From: Chloroflexota bacterium
GTDB lineage: Bacteria; Chloroflexota; UBA6077
DNA: 7,088 nucleotides
Assembly (NCBI GenBank): GCA_021845945.1
Contig: JAJZRD010000199.1
Span: forward strand, 1 to 7,088
Direction: 5' to 3'
Below are positions 1-5,718 of this stretch, one piece after another. Both the position numbers and the translations under genes were made by a program. The notes beneath the pieces were generated by a model. That model saw only the letters and a program-made list of their open reading frames with translations, was not told the DNA's origin and ran no database searches. Position 1 is the stretch's first letter. Every line of letters starts with the position of its first letter.

Positions 1-288
1 TCCGGCCGGCGGGTGAGCCTCGCCATCCAAAAGGTAGCGGCCGTCACCGAGGAGACCAGCGCCGCGGCCGAGGAGGTGAGCGCATCCACCGAGGAGATGA
101 GCTCCCAGGTCGAGGAGATGGTCGCCCAGGCGCAGAGCCTCGCCCAGATGGCCGAGGAGCTGCAGGCGGCGGTGGCCCGGTTCAAGACCGAGGAGGGATC
201 CGGTCCGGTCTTGAGGAGGCGCCGAGACGACTGGGGCGTACAGCTGCTCCAGACGGCGGAGCCGGTGCACTCACTGTCCGCCCTGTAG
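1..288 (+). CDS. Methyl-accepting chemotaxis protein, C-terminal fragment (5' end outside window)
   Basis: The reading frame is open to base 1 and ends at TAG 286-288, so this is the 3' end of a longer gene and not a gene starting at the GTG at 13. The visible residues carry the typical end of a chemoreceptor signalling domain: AIQKVAAVTEETSAAAEEVS followed by Ser/Glu/Met-rich heptads and a closing LAQMAEELQAAVARFK helix. This is the descending arm of the antiparallel cytoplasmic coiled coil that binds CheA/CheW and carries methylated Glu/Gln pairs. After the coiled coil comes a tail of about 30 residues containing RRRR and no recognisable CheR-docking pentapeptide. The sensor domain and membrane anchors lie upstream of the window, so the ligand cannot be inferred. 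The family call is firm. Confidence 0.9.
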   Translation, partial: SGRRVSLAIQKVAAVTEETSAAAEEVSASTEEMSSQVEEMVAQAQSLAQMAEELQAAVARFKTEEGSGPVLRRRRDDWGVQLLQTAEPVHSLSAL

Positions 289-544
289 CCCATTTCCCCG
301 TCAGCCCGCCCATCGATCCGTCGCGGTGATGCGGTTACTCGAGGAGTCGAGGCTTCAGCCGGACCTCTCCCCCGGAACCGGCCAAAGCCTCGATTCTTCG
401 ACGTCCAGGGCTTCCTGGCAGTCTACCGGTCTCGCCAGGCCGCCCCCTTTTTCCCCGTCCTGAAACGATGAGCCCCTCGAGACAATATCGTGCCGCTTCC
501 TCCCCATAGCCATGACTTGGTGCGCCATTCCTCAAGTCCGTGGC

Positions 545-619
545 GTAGGGCGGGGTCTTGTGCCCGCCGCCCGCTGCCTGATGTGCGGGCTGGCGGCGGG
601 GGATAAACCCCCGCCCTAC
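545..619. repeat. 75-base imperfect palindrome (REP/MITE-like intergenic element)
   Basis: The outer arms GTAGGGCGGGG (545-555) and CCCCGCCCTAC (609-619) are perfect 11-base reverse complements. After an internal loop, 563-569 pairs with 594-600, and the helix continues with CCCGC (570-574) against GCGGG (585-589) around a 10-base loop with a 2-base bulge. The sequence could fold as a long hairpin or cruciform. It lies wholly between genes and has no T tract, so it looks more like a dispersed palindromic repeat than an intrinsic terminator. Only one copy is present here, so dispersal is inferred. Confidence 0.55.
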
Positions 620-716
620 TTAGGGAACGAAGCACTTAGGATCGCATCGACGAAATCACAGGACATATCGACCGAGAGGCAAATTAGCCGGCGAATAACA
701 CGATTGATAACTTCTG

Positions 717-745
717 TTGACACAGATATGTGAGTCGTATACAGT
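717..745 (+). promoter_or_regulatory. Candidate sigma70-type promoter for the haem-protein gene
   Basis: A perfect -35 box TTGACA (717-722) is followed, with the ideal 17-base spacer, by TACAGT (740-745), which matches four of six -10 consensus bases. An overlapping TATACA (738-743) is an alternative -10 with a 15-base spacer. The site lies in the AT-richer part of the intergenic region. Transcription would start near 752, giving a leader of about 150 bases before the GTG at 902. Confidence 0.5.
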
Positions 746-901
746 ACCAATCACGTTGTAAATGTTCATCTGGCTTTCGCCGGGCGACCTGCCGGCCCCC
801 CTCGGAAGGGAAGGGGGTGAGGGAACGAGAGGGGCGAACGGTTTTCACTCCTGTGCAGTTGGCGGTTCGTTTCGTCAGAGAGGACAGAGGAGGATTTCCA
901 G

Positions 902-1354
902 GTGTCACTGCCCATCACTAGACACTGGCTGATCTGGCTGGCAGCGGCCAGCTTCCTTGCCGCCCTGCTTATGTTGATCTGGCCGGCCCGTGGGTCGGCT
1001 CTGCCGAACTTCAGCACTGCTACGGGACAACCCTGCACCACCTGTCACGTCAACGCCAATGGGACGGGGGGCTTGACGGCTACAGGGCAGGCCTTCGCGG
1101 CTATTCCGAATCACGCCAGCGACCCGGCAGCCGCTTTCGCTCAGGTGAGAGGGGCGGCAGCACCGGCAGCCGCAGCCCCCGCCGCCCCGACGGCAACCAG
1201 GGCGCCCGCGGCTGCCGCGGCGACTCCGGTGGCCCTTCCCACCACGGGCGAGTCCTCGACGGCAGCGGAGTTGCCGATGATCCTGGCTCTGTTCGGCTTC
1301 TTCACCCTGGTGGCCGGGTTGACCTTCCGCTTCCGAGGGGCGCGGGGCCGGTAG
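902..1354 (+). CDS. Secreted single-haem c-type cytochrome-like protein with LPXTG cell-wall sorting signal
   Basis: The 150-residue product starts at GTG 902, with AGAGGAGGA (886-894) seven bases upstream. Residues 8-30 form a signal peptide with a long hydrophobic core. The mature protein opens with one c-type haem site, CTTCH (residues 45-49), in the context TGQPCTTCHVN, followed by a Gly-rich stretch and ATGQAFAAI, as in small haem domains of dissimilatory redox proteins. Residues 80-110 are an Ala/Pro/Thr-rich low-complexity linker. The C terminus is a complete Gram-positive-type sorting signal: LPTTG (112-116), a hydrophobic helix (about 124-141) and a basic tail RFRGARGR. I infer an electron-carrying protein exported, loaded with haem and linked covalently to the surface by the sortase encoded next. 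The axial sixth ligand is unclear; His71 is a candidate. A soluble partner or multihaem reductase is not visible here. Confidence 0.85.
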   Translation: MSLPITRHWLIWLAAASFLAALLMLIWPARGSALPNFSTATGQPCTTCHVNANGTGGLTATGQAFAAIPNHASDPAAAFAQVRGAAAPAAAAPAAPTATRAPAAAAATPVALPTTGESSTAAELPMILALFGFFTLVAGLTFRFRGARGR

Positions 1355-1393
1355 CCGGTCCTTTGGGGCACGGGTCGGGAGGGCGAGGCTCCG

Positions 1394-1439
1394 GCCGAGC
1401 CGGCTCGGCGGCAGTGGGTCCGGCGGCTCGGAAGGACCC
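1394..1439 (+). terminator. Possible stem-loops after the haem-protein gene
   Basis: A perfect 16-base palindrome (1394-1409, GCCGAGCC/GGCTCGGC) is followed by a second inverted repeat, GGGTCC (1416-1421) with GGACCC (1434-1439). They lie between the haem-protein gene and the sortase gene. Neither has a T tract, so they may act as an attenuator, an mRNA-stabilising structure or nothing. Confidence 0.25.
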
Positions 1440-1519
1440 TCCCCTCCCCGTCTATGCCCGTTGCGCCGGCGACGCCTCGAGATAGCTAGAGGCTCGAGAA
1501 TGTTGAGAGGCAACAGTAC

Positions 1520-2122
1520 GTGCTGAGCTTGGCTACCACCTCTCTGCTCCTGGTGGCAACGACCTTCCAGTGGGTCGACGCCCCGGTTTCCTCCCCGGAC
1601 GCTGGGGTGTTCTGGGCGGATCCACCCTCCTTCAGTGAGCTCATCCCCTCCGAGAGGCCGGCCGTGCAGGTCGGGCTGCCCGAGCGGCTCAGGATCCCCT
1701 CGATCGACGTGGATGCCGAGGTCGAGCACGTTGGCCTCGCCGCCGACGGGTCCATGGGTGTTCCCGAGGATCCCGACAGGGTTGCCTGGTTTCAGCTTGG
1801 GCCGAGACCCGGGCAGCCGGGGAACGCCGCCATCGCGGGTCACGTGGACTGGGCCGGGAGGGTGAGGGCTTTCTGGTGGCTCAGCTACCTCGACGTGGGC
1901 GACACCATCGAGGTCGTCACGGAGGAGGGGGCGAAGTACCAGTTCGCGGTTCAGTAGTCGCGATGGTACCAGGCTGAGGGTGCCCCGGTGGAGGAGGTGT
2001 TCGGGGGCTCGGAGGTGCCGGATATCACCCTGATCACCTGCGGCGGGGCCTTCGACCGGCAAACCAGGCAGTACCTGAGCCGCCTCGTGGTGCGGGCGGC
2101 CCTGCAGCCCGGCAATCCGTAG
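1520..2122 (+). pseudogene. Sortase (class E/F-like transpeptidase) interrupted by an in-frame TAG
   Basis: The frame starts at GTG 1520, preceded by GAGAGG (1505-1510), and an in-frame TAG at 1487 excludes an earlier start. It has a short N-terminal hydrophobic segment (residues 2-16). The sortase core begins at LRIPSIDVDAEVEHVG (57-72) and includes AGHVDW with catalytic His108 and FWWLSYLDVGDTIEV. At codon 146 (1955-1957) a TAG stops translation. Read through, the same frame continues as SRWYQAEGAPVEEVFGG, then the catalytic cysteine motif TLITCGG (Cys174) and the Arg-containing strand YLSRLVVRA (Arg188), ending at TAG 2120-2122. The downstream part is fully sortase-like, with no frameshift. 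A GAG or CAG codon changed to TAG is the simplest explanation. Without readthrough the 145-residue product lacks the nucleophile and is inactive. The likely substrate is the LPTTG protein encoded just upstream. Confidence 0.85.
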
Positions 2123-2159
2123 GAGCCGGCTTCCTCCGGCGGCCCACCGGTAGTCGGGA

Positions 2160-2185
2160 GTCCCGCGGGACGACCCGCCGGGTCG
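2160..2185. terminator. Stem-loops between convergent sortase and ligase genes
   Basis: GTCCCGCGGGAC (2160-2171) is a perfect palindrome. It abuts a hairpin with stem CGACCC (2171-2176), loop GCC and GGGTCG (2180-2185). The position in the short gap between two convergent genes suggests bidirectional termination, but there is no T tract on either side. Confidence 0.35.
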
Positions 2186-2193
2186 CCCTCACG

Positions 2194-3564
2194 CTATTGT
2201 CGCACCTTGTGCAGCCGGCTCCGGTACATCTGGAGGATCTCGTCGTCGGTGGTGGCGTCCTCCGGGGCCTTGTCCGGGCGGTAGCGGCCGGTGAAGCGAG
2301 GGAACCGAACGGCGAGCCCAGTATCGGGCTTGACGGTCCCCCAATCGGTCGTGTGGATCGGGCTGAGGGTGATCTCGGCCCCCAGCACCTCCAGCACCAG
2401 GGCGGGGACGAACCAGACGTCGGCCTTCATTCGGGCGTTGACCCGCGGATGGGGATGATCTATCCGGTACGGTTCCAGGCGGCCGGGTAGCCGGGCCAGA
2501 TCCCGGTCGGTGAAGCCGGTGCCGCACTTGGTCACCGTGGGGAAGCTGTCGGTCTCCGGATCGTAGACGGAGAGCAGCAGGGCTCCGTAGGCGCCCCCCC
2601 GTTTGCCCCGACCGTGAAGCGCCCCAACCACCACCAGGTCGACGGTGTCCGTCATCTCGCTGACGTACTCCCGCTTGTACTTGATCCAGTTCCAGCCCCG
2701 GTTGCCGGCCTCGTAGACCGAACCGGGCTTCAGCGACTTGCACACCAGCCCCTCGCATCCCGCCTCGATGGCCTCCTGGAAGAACTGCTCCAACGCCTCA
2801 TCGTTGTCCACCACCCGGGCCGGGATGGGCTGGAGGTTGGCGGAGCTGTCGATCACCTCCTCGGCCGACCGCATCCTCTGCGCCAGCATCGGGCGGATCG
2901 GTTTGCCGGGCTGCAGGTGGAAGGCTCGAACGGCCTTCAGGCCGTCGGTCGCGACGGCCGTGGCCACCTGCCCCAGATCCGAGCAGAGGTTGTAGGCGCG
3001 CTCCAGGTCGGCGCTCGCCCCCTTGCCGCCCCCGTAGGCGATGGCGAGGGCGTCCAGGAGGGTCATGTCGGCCAGGCCCAGCCTCAGCTTCCCCGTCACG
3101 GTGCGGATCAGGTACTTGGCCTCTATGGGGGTGGCCCTGCTCAGCAGCTGCACCAGCAGGTCGATCTTTCGGGCGATGGAGCCGGTGCCGGAGGTGCGGG
3201 CTATCTCGTCCAGCTTTCGGTACACCTCGTCGACCTGCAGCCGCGGCTCCACGGTGTGTTCGGACTTCTCCAGGAGGTCCTGGGCCGTGCCTCCCAGGTC
3301 GCCGGTGGAGGCCAGACTGGAGGATACCCCCTCTTCCGAGCTGCCGGACGCCTGGGCCACCGCCTTGAGGGTGAGCCTCTCCGCCATCCGCATCTCGATG
3401 GGGACGAACTCGGGGTACAGCTTCCCCTGGGTCAGGTAGACGATCTGGTGGACCAGATCCGGCGGGGTCTCCTTTAGCAGCTCCACCAGGATGCCGGCCA
3501 TCTCCGTCCGCCTGGTGGTCTCGGAGATCCTCTCGTAGCTATCGACCAGTCGCCGGTACAGCAT
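2194..3564 (-). CDS. lig: ATP-dependent DNA ligase, archaeal type, lacking the catalytic lysine region
   Basis: This 456-residue frame starts at ATG 3564, with GGGAGG six bases upstream, and ends at TAG 2194. Residues 1-220 match the N-terminal DNA-binding domain of archaeal-type ligases, for example GKLRLGLADMTLLDALA (158-174) and GKPIRPMLAQRM (220-231). From residue 243 the protein resumes at NLQPIPARVVDNDEALEQFF, with motif IV EGLVCKS (271-277), motif V WIKYK (293-297) and an OB-fold domain ending in FPRFTGRYRPDK. In the family, about 130 residues lie between these parts. They carry motif I (KYDG with the adenylated lysine), motif III and motif IIIa. All are absent here, joined in frame near residues 238-243. 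Family members are usually about 560-600 residues. The product cannot form ligase-AMP as written. It is either an inactive DNA-binding remnant, a real deletion allele or an assembly collapse. Confidence 0.85.
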   Translation of the reverse strand: MLYRRLVDSYERISETTRRTEMAGILVELLKETPPDLVHQIVYLTQGKLYPEFVPIEMRMAERLTLKAVAQASGSSEEGVSSSLASTGDLGGTAQDLLEKSEHTVEPRLQVDEVYRKLDEIARTSGTGSIARKIDLLVQLLSRATPIEAKYLIRTVTGKLRLGLADMTLLDALAIAYGGGKGASADLERAYNLCSDLGQVATAVATDGLKAVRAFHLQPGKPIRPMLAQRMRSAEEVIDSSANLQPIPARVVDNDEALEQFFQEAIEAGCEGLVCKSLKPGSVYEAGNRGWNWIKYKREYVSEMTDTVDLVVVGALHGRGKRGGAYGALLLSVYDPETDSFPTVTKCGTGFTDRDLARLPGRLEPYRIDHPHPRVNARMKADVWFVPALVLEVLGAEITLSPIHTTDWGTVKPDTGLAVRFPRFTGRYRPDKAPEDATTDDEILQMYRSRLHKVRQ

Positions 3565-3634
3565 CGGCAGCCTCCCGTGCTACCACAGCAAGCTTCAGGC
3601 CCGAGGAGGAGGGACAACGCACTTGCCGCCCCGT

Positions 3635-3662
3635 ACTATACTGGTTCTCAGTCCCTCCCCAA
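3635..3662. promoter_or_regulatory. Candidate divergent promoters sharing one -10 region
   Basis: The stretch TACTATACT (3634-3642) is near-palindromic. On the + strand it gives TATACT (3637-3642), a good -10 box about 43 bases before the MoaD-like start, though no strong -35 is visible at normal spacing. On the - strand it gives TATAGT (3640-3635), with TTGGGG (3662-3657) as a weak -35 at a 16-base spacer, suitable for the ligase gene. One AT-rich patch could thus serve both genes. Confidence 0.35.
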
Positions 3663-3684
3663 CCTACTGATCGGAGGTGAGCCG

Positions 3685-3879
3685 ATGAGGGTGATTCTCC
3701 GAAACCCGACGCGGGAGGTGGAGTTCACCGGCAAGCGCCGGGTCAGGGATCTGTTGAAGGAGCTGAGGGTCAACCCCGAGACGGTTCTGGTGATCCGCGG
3801 CGGCAGCCTGCTGACGGGCGACGAGCTGCTGCAGGAGGCGGACGAGGTGGAGGTCCGCCCGGTGATCTCGGGAGGCTAG
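3685..3879 (+). CDS. MoaD/ThiS/TtuB-like ubiquitin-fold sulfur carrier
   Basis: The start is ATG 3685, with GGAGGTGA (3673-3680) four bases upstream. An in-frame upstream extension to 3577 lacks such a site and has no family-like residues. The 64-residue product has the beta-grasp carrier pattern: MRVILRN first strand, a VRDLLKEL helix (20-27), a VLVIRGG strand, EADEVEVRPVISGG at the end. The C terminus is exactly Gly-Gly, the site that is adenylated by an E1-like enzyme and converted to a thiocarboxylate. The gene stops three bases before a TtuA-like gene, so the best reading is a TtuB-type donor of sulfur for tRNA thiolation. A role as the MoaD partner of tungsto- or molybdopterin synthase is also possible given the nearby AOR. 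No E1-like activating gene is in the window. Confidence 0.85.
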   Translation: MRVILRNPTREVEFTGKRRVRDLLKELRVNPETVLVIRGGSLLTGDELLQEADEVEVRPVISGG

Positions 3880-3882
3880 CCA

Positions 3883-4779
3883 GTGCGTTGCACCCGATGC
3901 GGCAGCAAGGCGTGGATCGAGCTGCGCCGCCACAACGCGGCCTACTGCGATCAATGCTTCCTTCACCACTTCGAGGAGCAGGTCACCCGAGCCCTCCACA
4001 GGGAGAAGATGTTCACCCCGGGGGACCGGGTGCTGGTAGCCGTCTCGGGAGGAAAGGACAGCCTCGCCCTCTGGGACGTGCTTCAGCGGCTGGGGTTCCA
4101 GACCGCCGGCCTCCACCTGGAGCTGGGGATCGAGGGGTACTCCTCCCTTTCCCGGCGGAAGGTGGAGGCCTTCGCCGAGGGGCGCGGGTTGGAGTTGATC
4201 GTCGTCGATTACCGGCAGCAGCTCGGTGTGGGCATAGACCAGCTCTACAGGAGGGTGCGGCGCAAACCCTGCTCCGCCTGCGGGCTCAGCAAGCGCCACT
4301 ACTTCAACGCCGTGGCCCGCGAGGGGGGCTTCGACGTGGTGGCCACGGGCCACAACCTGGACGACGAGGCCGCCTCCCTCCTGGGCAACCTGCTCCATTG
4401 GAAGACAGGCTACCTGGCCCGCCAGTCGCCGGTGTTGGAGAGCACCCATCCCCACCTGGTCAAGAAGGTGAAGCCCCTCTTCCGCCTCACCGAGAGGGAG
4501 ACGGCGGCCTACGCCCTCCTGCGGGGGATCGACTACGTGGTGGAGGAGTGCCCCCTGGCCGAGGGTGCCCGCTCTCTCCTGTACAAGGAGATCCTGAACC
4601 GGTTGGAGGAGCAGTCGCCCGGCGCCAAGCACAGCTTCCTCTTCGGCTACCTGGACACCGGTCGGGCCCTCTTTCGGGAGGTGGAGGGTGCCGTCGACCT
4701 GCGAGACTGCGAGCGGTGCGGCCAACCCACCACCGAGGTCGTCTGCGCCTTCTGCCGGATGATGGAGACAGTCCAGTAG
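3883..4779 (+). CDS. ttuA: TtuA-like tRNA 2-thiolation enzyme (PP-loop ATPase)
   Basis: The 298-residue protein starts at GTG 3883, with GGGAGG from the end of the previous gene as ribosome binding site, so the two genes are probably translationally coupled. An N-terminal zinc ribbon uses Cys3, Cys6, Cys22 and Cys25. The PP-loop SGGKDS (55-60) binds ATP to adenylate the tRNA uridine, and GHNLDDEA (156-163) is the second conserved segment. Cys130 and Cys133 (PCSAC) and Cys223 (EECPLAEG) match the three cysteines that hold the catalytic [4Fe-4S] cluster in TtuA (Cys130, Cys133, Cys222 in the Thermus enzyme, from memory). A second zinc ribbon closes the protein (Cys276, Cys279, Cys288, Cys291). 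The length is normal and nothing is missing. The expected job is 2-thiolation of uridine in tRNA, typically position 54 in thermophiles; the exact target here is inference. Confidence 0.88.
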   Translation: MRCTRCGSKAWIELRRHNAAYCDQCFLHHFEEQVTRALHREKMFTPGDRVLVAVSGGKDSLALWDVLQRLGFQTAGLHLELGIEGYSSLSRRKVEAFAEGRGLELIVVDYRQQLGVGIDQLYRRVRRKPCSACGLSKRHYFNAVAREGGFDVVATGHNLDDEAASLLGNLLHWKTGYLARQSPVLESTHPHLVKKVKPLFRLTERETAAYALLRGIDYVVEECPLAEGARSLLYKEILNRLEEQSPGAKHSFLFGYLDTGRALFREVEGAVDLRDCERCGQPTTEVVCAFCRMMETVQ

Positions 4780-4785
4780 AAGCCA

Positions 4786-4802
4786 TGGAACGCGGCGTTC
4801 CA
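4786..4802. terminator. Hairpin between convergent ttuA and AOR genes
   Basis: TGGAACG (4786-4792), loop CGG and CGTTCCA (4796-4802) form a perfect 7-base-pair stem with a 3-base loop in the 38-base gap between two convergent genes. There is no T tract. The placement suggests a shared terminator or transcript-end barrier. Confidence 0.4.
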
Positions 4803-4817
4803 CGAGCCCCTCCACGA

Positions 4818-5684
4818 TCAGGCCAACCCCAGGTCCCGGGCCACGTCCCCCAGCCCCAGCTCCTCCAGCCGCTGCGGGTCGGGCATCGCAGTCTCGGGGT
4901 CCCACCCCATCGCCCGGCAGAACTCTCTCACCTGGGTGGCCAGATCCACGGTCACCCCCCGGACGTTGCCGGTCTTCACGAAGAAGTCGTAGCCCCCTCC
5001 GTGCTGCTTCAGGTAGGAGGCCTTCAGATCCTTGACCCGGTCGGGATTGGCCAGGGGGACCGCCAGGCTACCCTTCACCACCACGGCCTTCAGCCGTTTG
5101 GAGCCCATCACGGCGCCGACGCCCGAGCGGGCCGCCAGCCTGCCGTAGTCGTTGACGATGCCGGCGATGAGGACCAGCTTCTCCCCCGAGGGGCCGATGC
5201 CGGCTACCTGGGCCTCCTTGCCGTGGCGAGCCTTCAACAGATCCTCGGTCTCGTTGGTGTCCCTGCCCCACAGGTCGAAGGCGTCCCGCAGCTCGGCCCT
5301 TCCTTCCTCGACGAAGAGGTAGACCGGCCGCTCCGAGACGCCGGAGAAGAGGATGCCGTCGAAGCCGGCGAACTTCATGTGGGGGCCGAAGGTGCCGCCG
5401 CAGTTGGCGTCCCCCCAGGTGAGGGTGAGGGGCGACTTGCACACCACGGTGAAGCGATTCCCCTCGATGGCCGGGGTGCCGGTCAGGGGGCCGGTGAAGA
5501 AACCCAGCAGGTTGAGGGGACCGAGGGGATCGATCCCGGCGGCCATGCGATCGTAGAGCAGGCGGGCCCCCACCCCGTATCCACCCAGGAAGCCTCTCAG
5601 CAGCCCTTCCCCTGGCCTCTCCTCACGCATCCTCCCCGTGGTCAGATCCACGTCGAGAATCTTGCCGGCGTAGCCTCCAACCAT
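4818..5684 (-). CDS. aor: Aldehyde ferredoxin oxidoreductase (AOR family), internally deleted remnant
   Basis: AORs are tungstopterin enzymes that oxidise aldehydes to acids with ferredoxin. I place the start at ATG 5684, because MVGGYAGKILDVDLTTG matches the family's N terminus and AGGAGG (5694-5689) lies just upstream; a GTG at 5705 is an alternative. Residues 1-210 are a good AOR N-terminal domain: GGYGVGARLLYDRM, GPLTGTPAIEGNRF, GDANCGGTFGPHMKFAGFDG and SGVGAVMGSKRLKAVVV (187-203). Domain 2 begins but stops near residue 250. From about residue 252 the sequence is the family's C-terminal tail: REFCRAMGWDPETAMPDPQR, then LEELGLGDVARDLGLA. The total is 288 residues against about 600, so roughly 300 central residues are missing, including the CxxCxxxC iron-sulfur ligands and most of the active site. 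The frame is kept across the join. As written the protein cannot be a working AOR. Confidence 0.85.
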   Translation of the reverse strand: MVGGYAGKILDVDLTTGRMREERPGEGLLRGFLGGYGVGARLLYDRMAAGIDPLGPLNLLGFFTGPLTGTPAIEGNRFTVVCKSPLTLTWGDANCGGTFGPHMKFAGFDGILFSGVSERPVYLFVEEGRAELRDAFDLWGRDTNETEDLLKARHGKEAQVAGIGPSGEKLVLIAGIVNDYGRLAARSGVGAVMGSKRLKAVVVKGSLAVPLANPDRVKDLKASYLKQHGGGYDFFVKTGNVRGVTVDLATQVREFCRAMGWDPETAMPDPQRLEELGLGDVARDLGLA

Positions 5685-5718
5685 GATGCCTCCTAGACCC
5701 AGCACTCGCTTTCTCGTG

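Larger units (their letters stand above)
289..901. other. 613-base intergenic region without a supported gene
   Basis: No frame on either strand combines a ribosome binding site with a recognisable protein. The first half (289-540) shows nothing clear beyond small GC-rich inverted repeats. A large palindrome occupies 545-619. Bases 640-770 are noticeably more AT-rich than the rest of the window and contain a sigma70-like promoter. Bases 770-885 form a GC-rich untranslated leader in front of the haem-protein gene at 902. Confidence 0.7.

Noticed and set aside
13..15. GTG as a true start of a 91-residue chemoreceptor-like protein.
   Set aside because: The frame is open upstream to base 1, there is no suitable ribosome binding site in view, and the residues are the internal end of a much longer family.
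790..825. C-rich then G-rich stretch in the leader of the haem-protein gene, considered as a riboswitch or repeat.
   Set aside because: Pairing is irregular and no known riboswitch core can be recognised; it may be part of a dispersed repeat but one copy is not enough.
1955..1957. TAG as pyrrolysine or as a genome-wide recoded sense codon.
   Set aside because: Several intact genes in the window end normally in TAG, and sortases are not known pyrrolysine proteins.
905..2062. Long open frame on the - strand opposite the haem-protein and sortase genes (385 codons).
   Set aside because: Its translation is Arg/Gly/Pro-rich with no family resemblance, and the + strand carries clear motifs; long antisense frames are common at this GC content.
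3664..5696. Very long open frames overlapping ttuA and AOR (413 codons on -, 602 codons on +).
   Set aside because: Both overlap well-supported genes, show low-complexity composition and lack recognisable domains, so they are GC-driven shadows.
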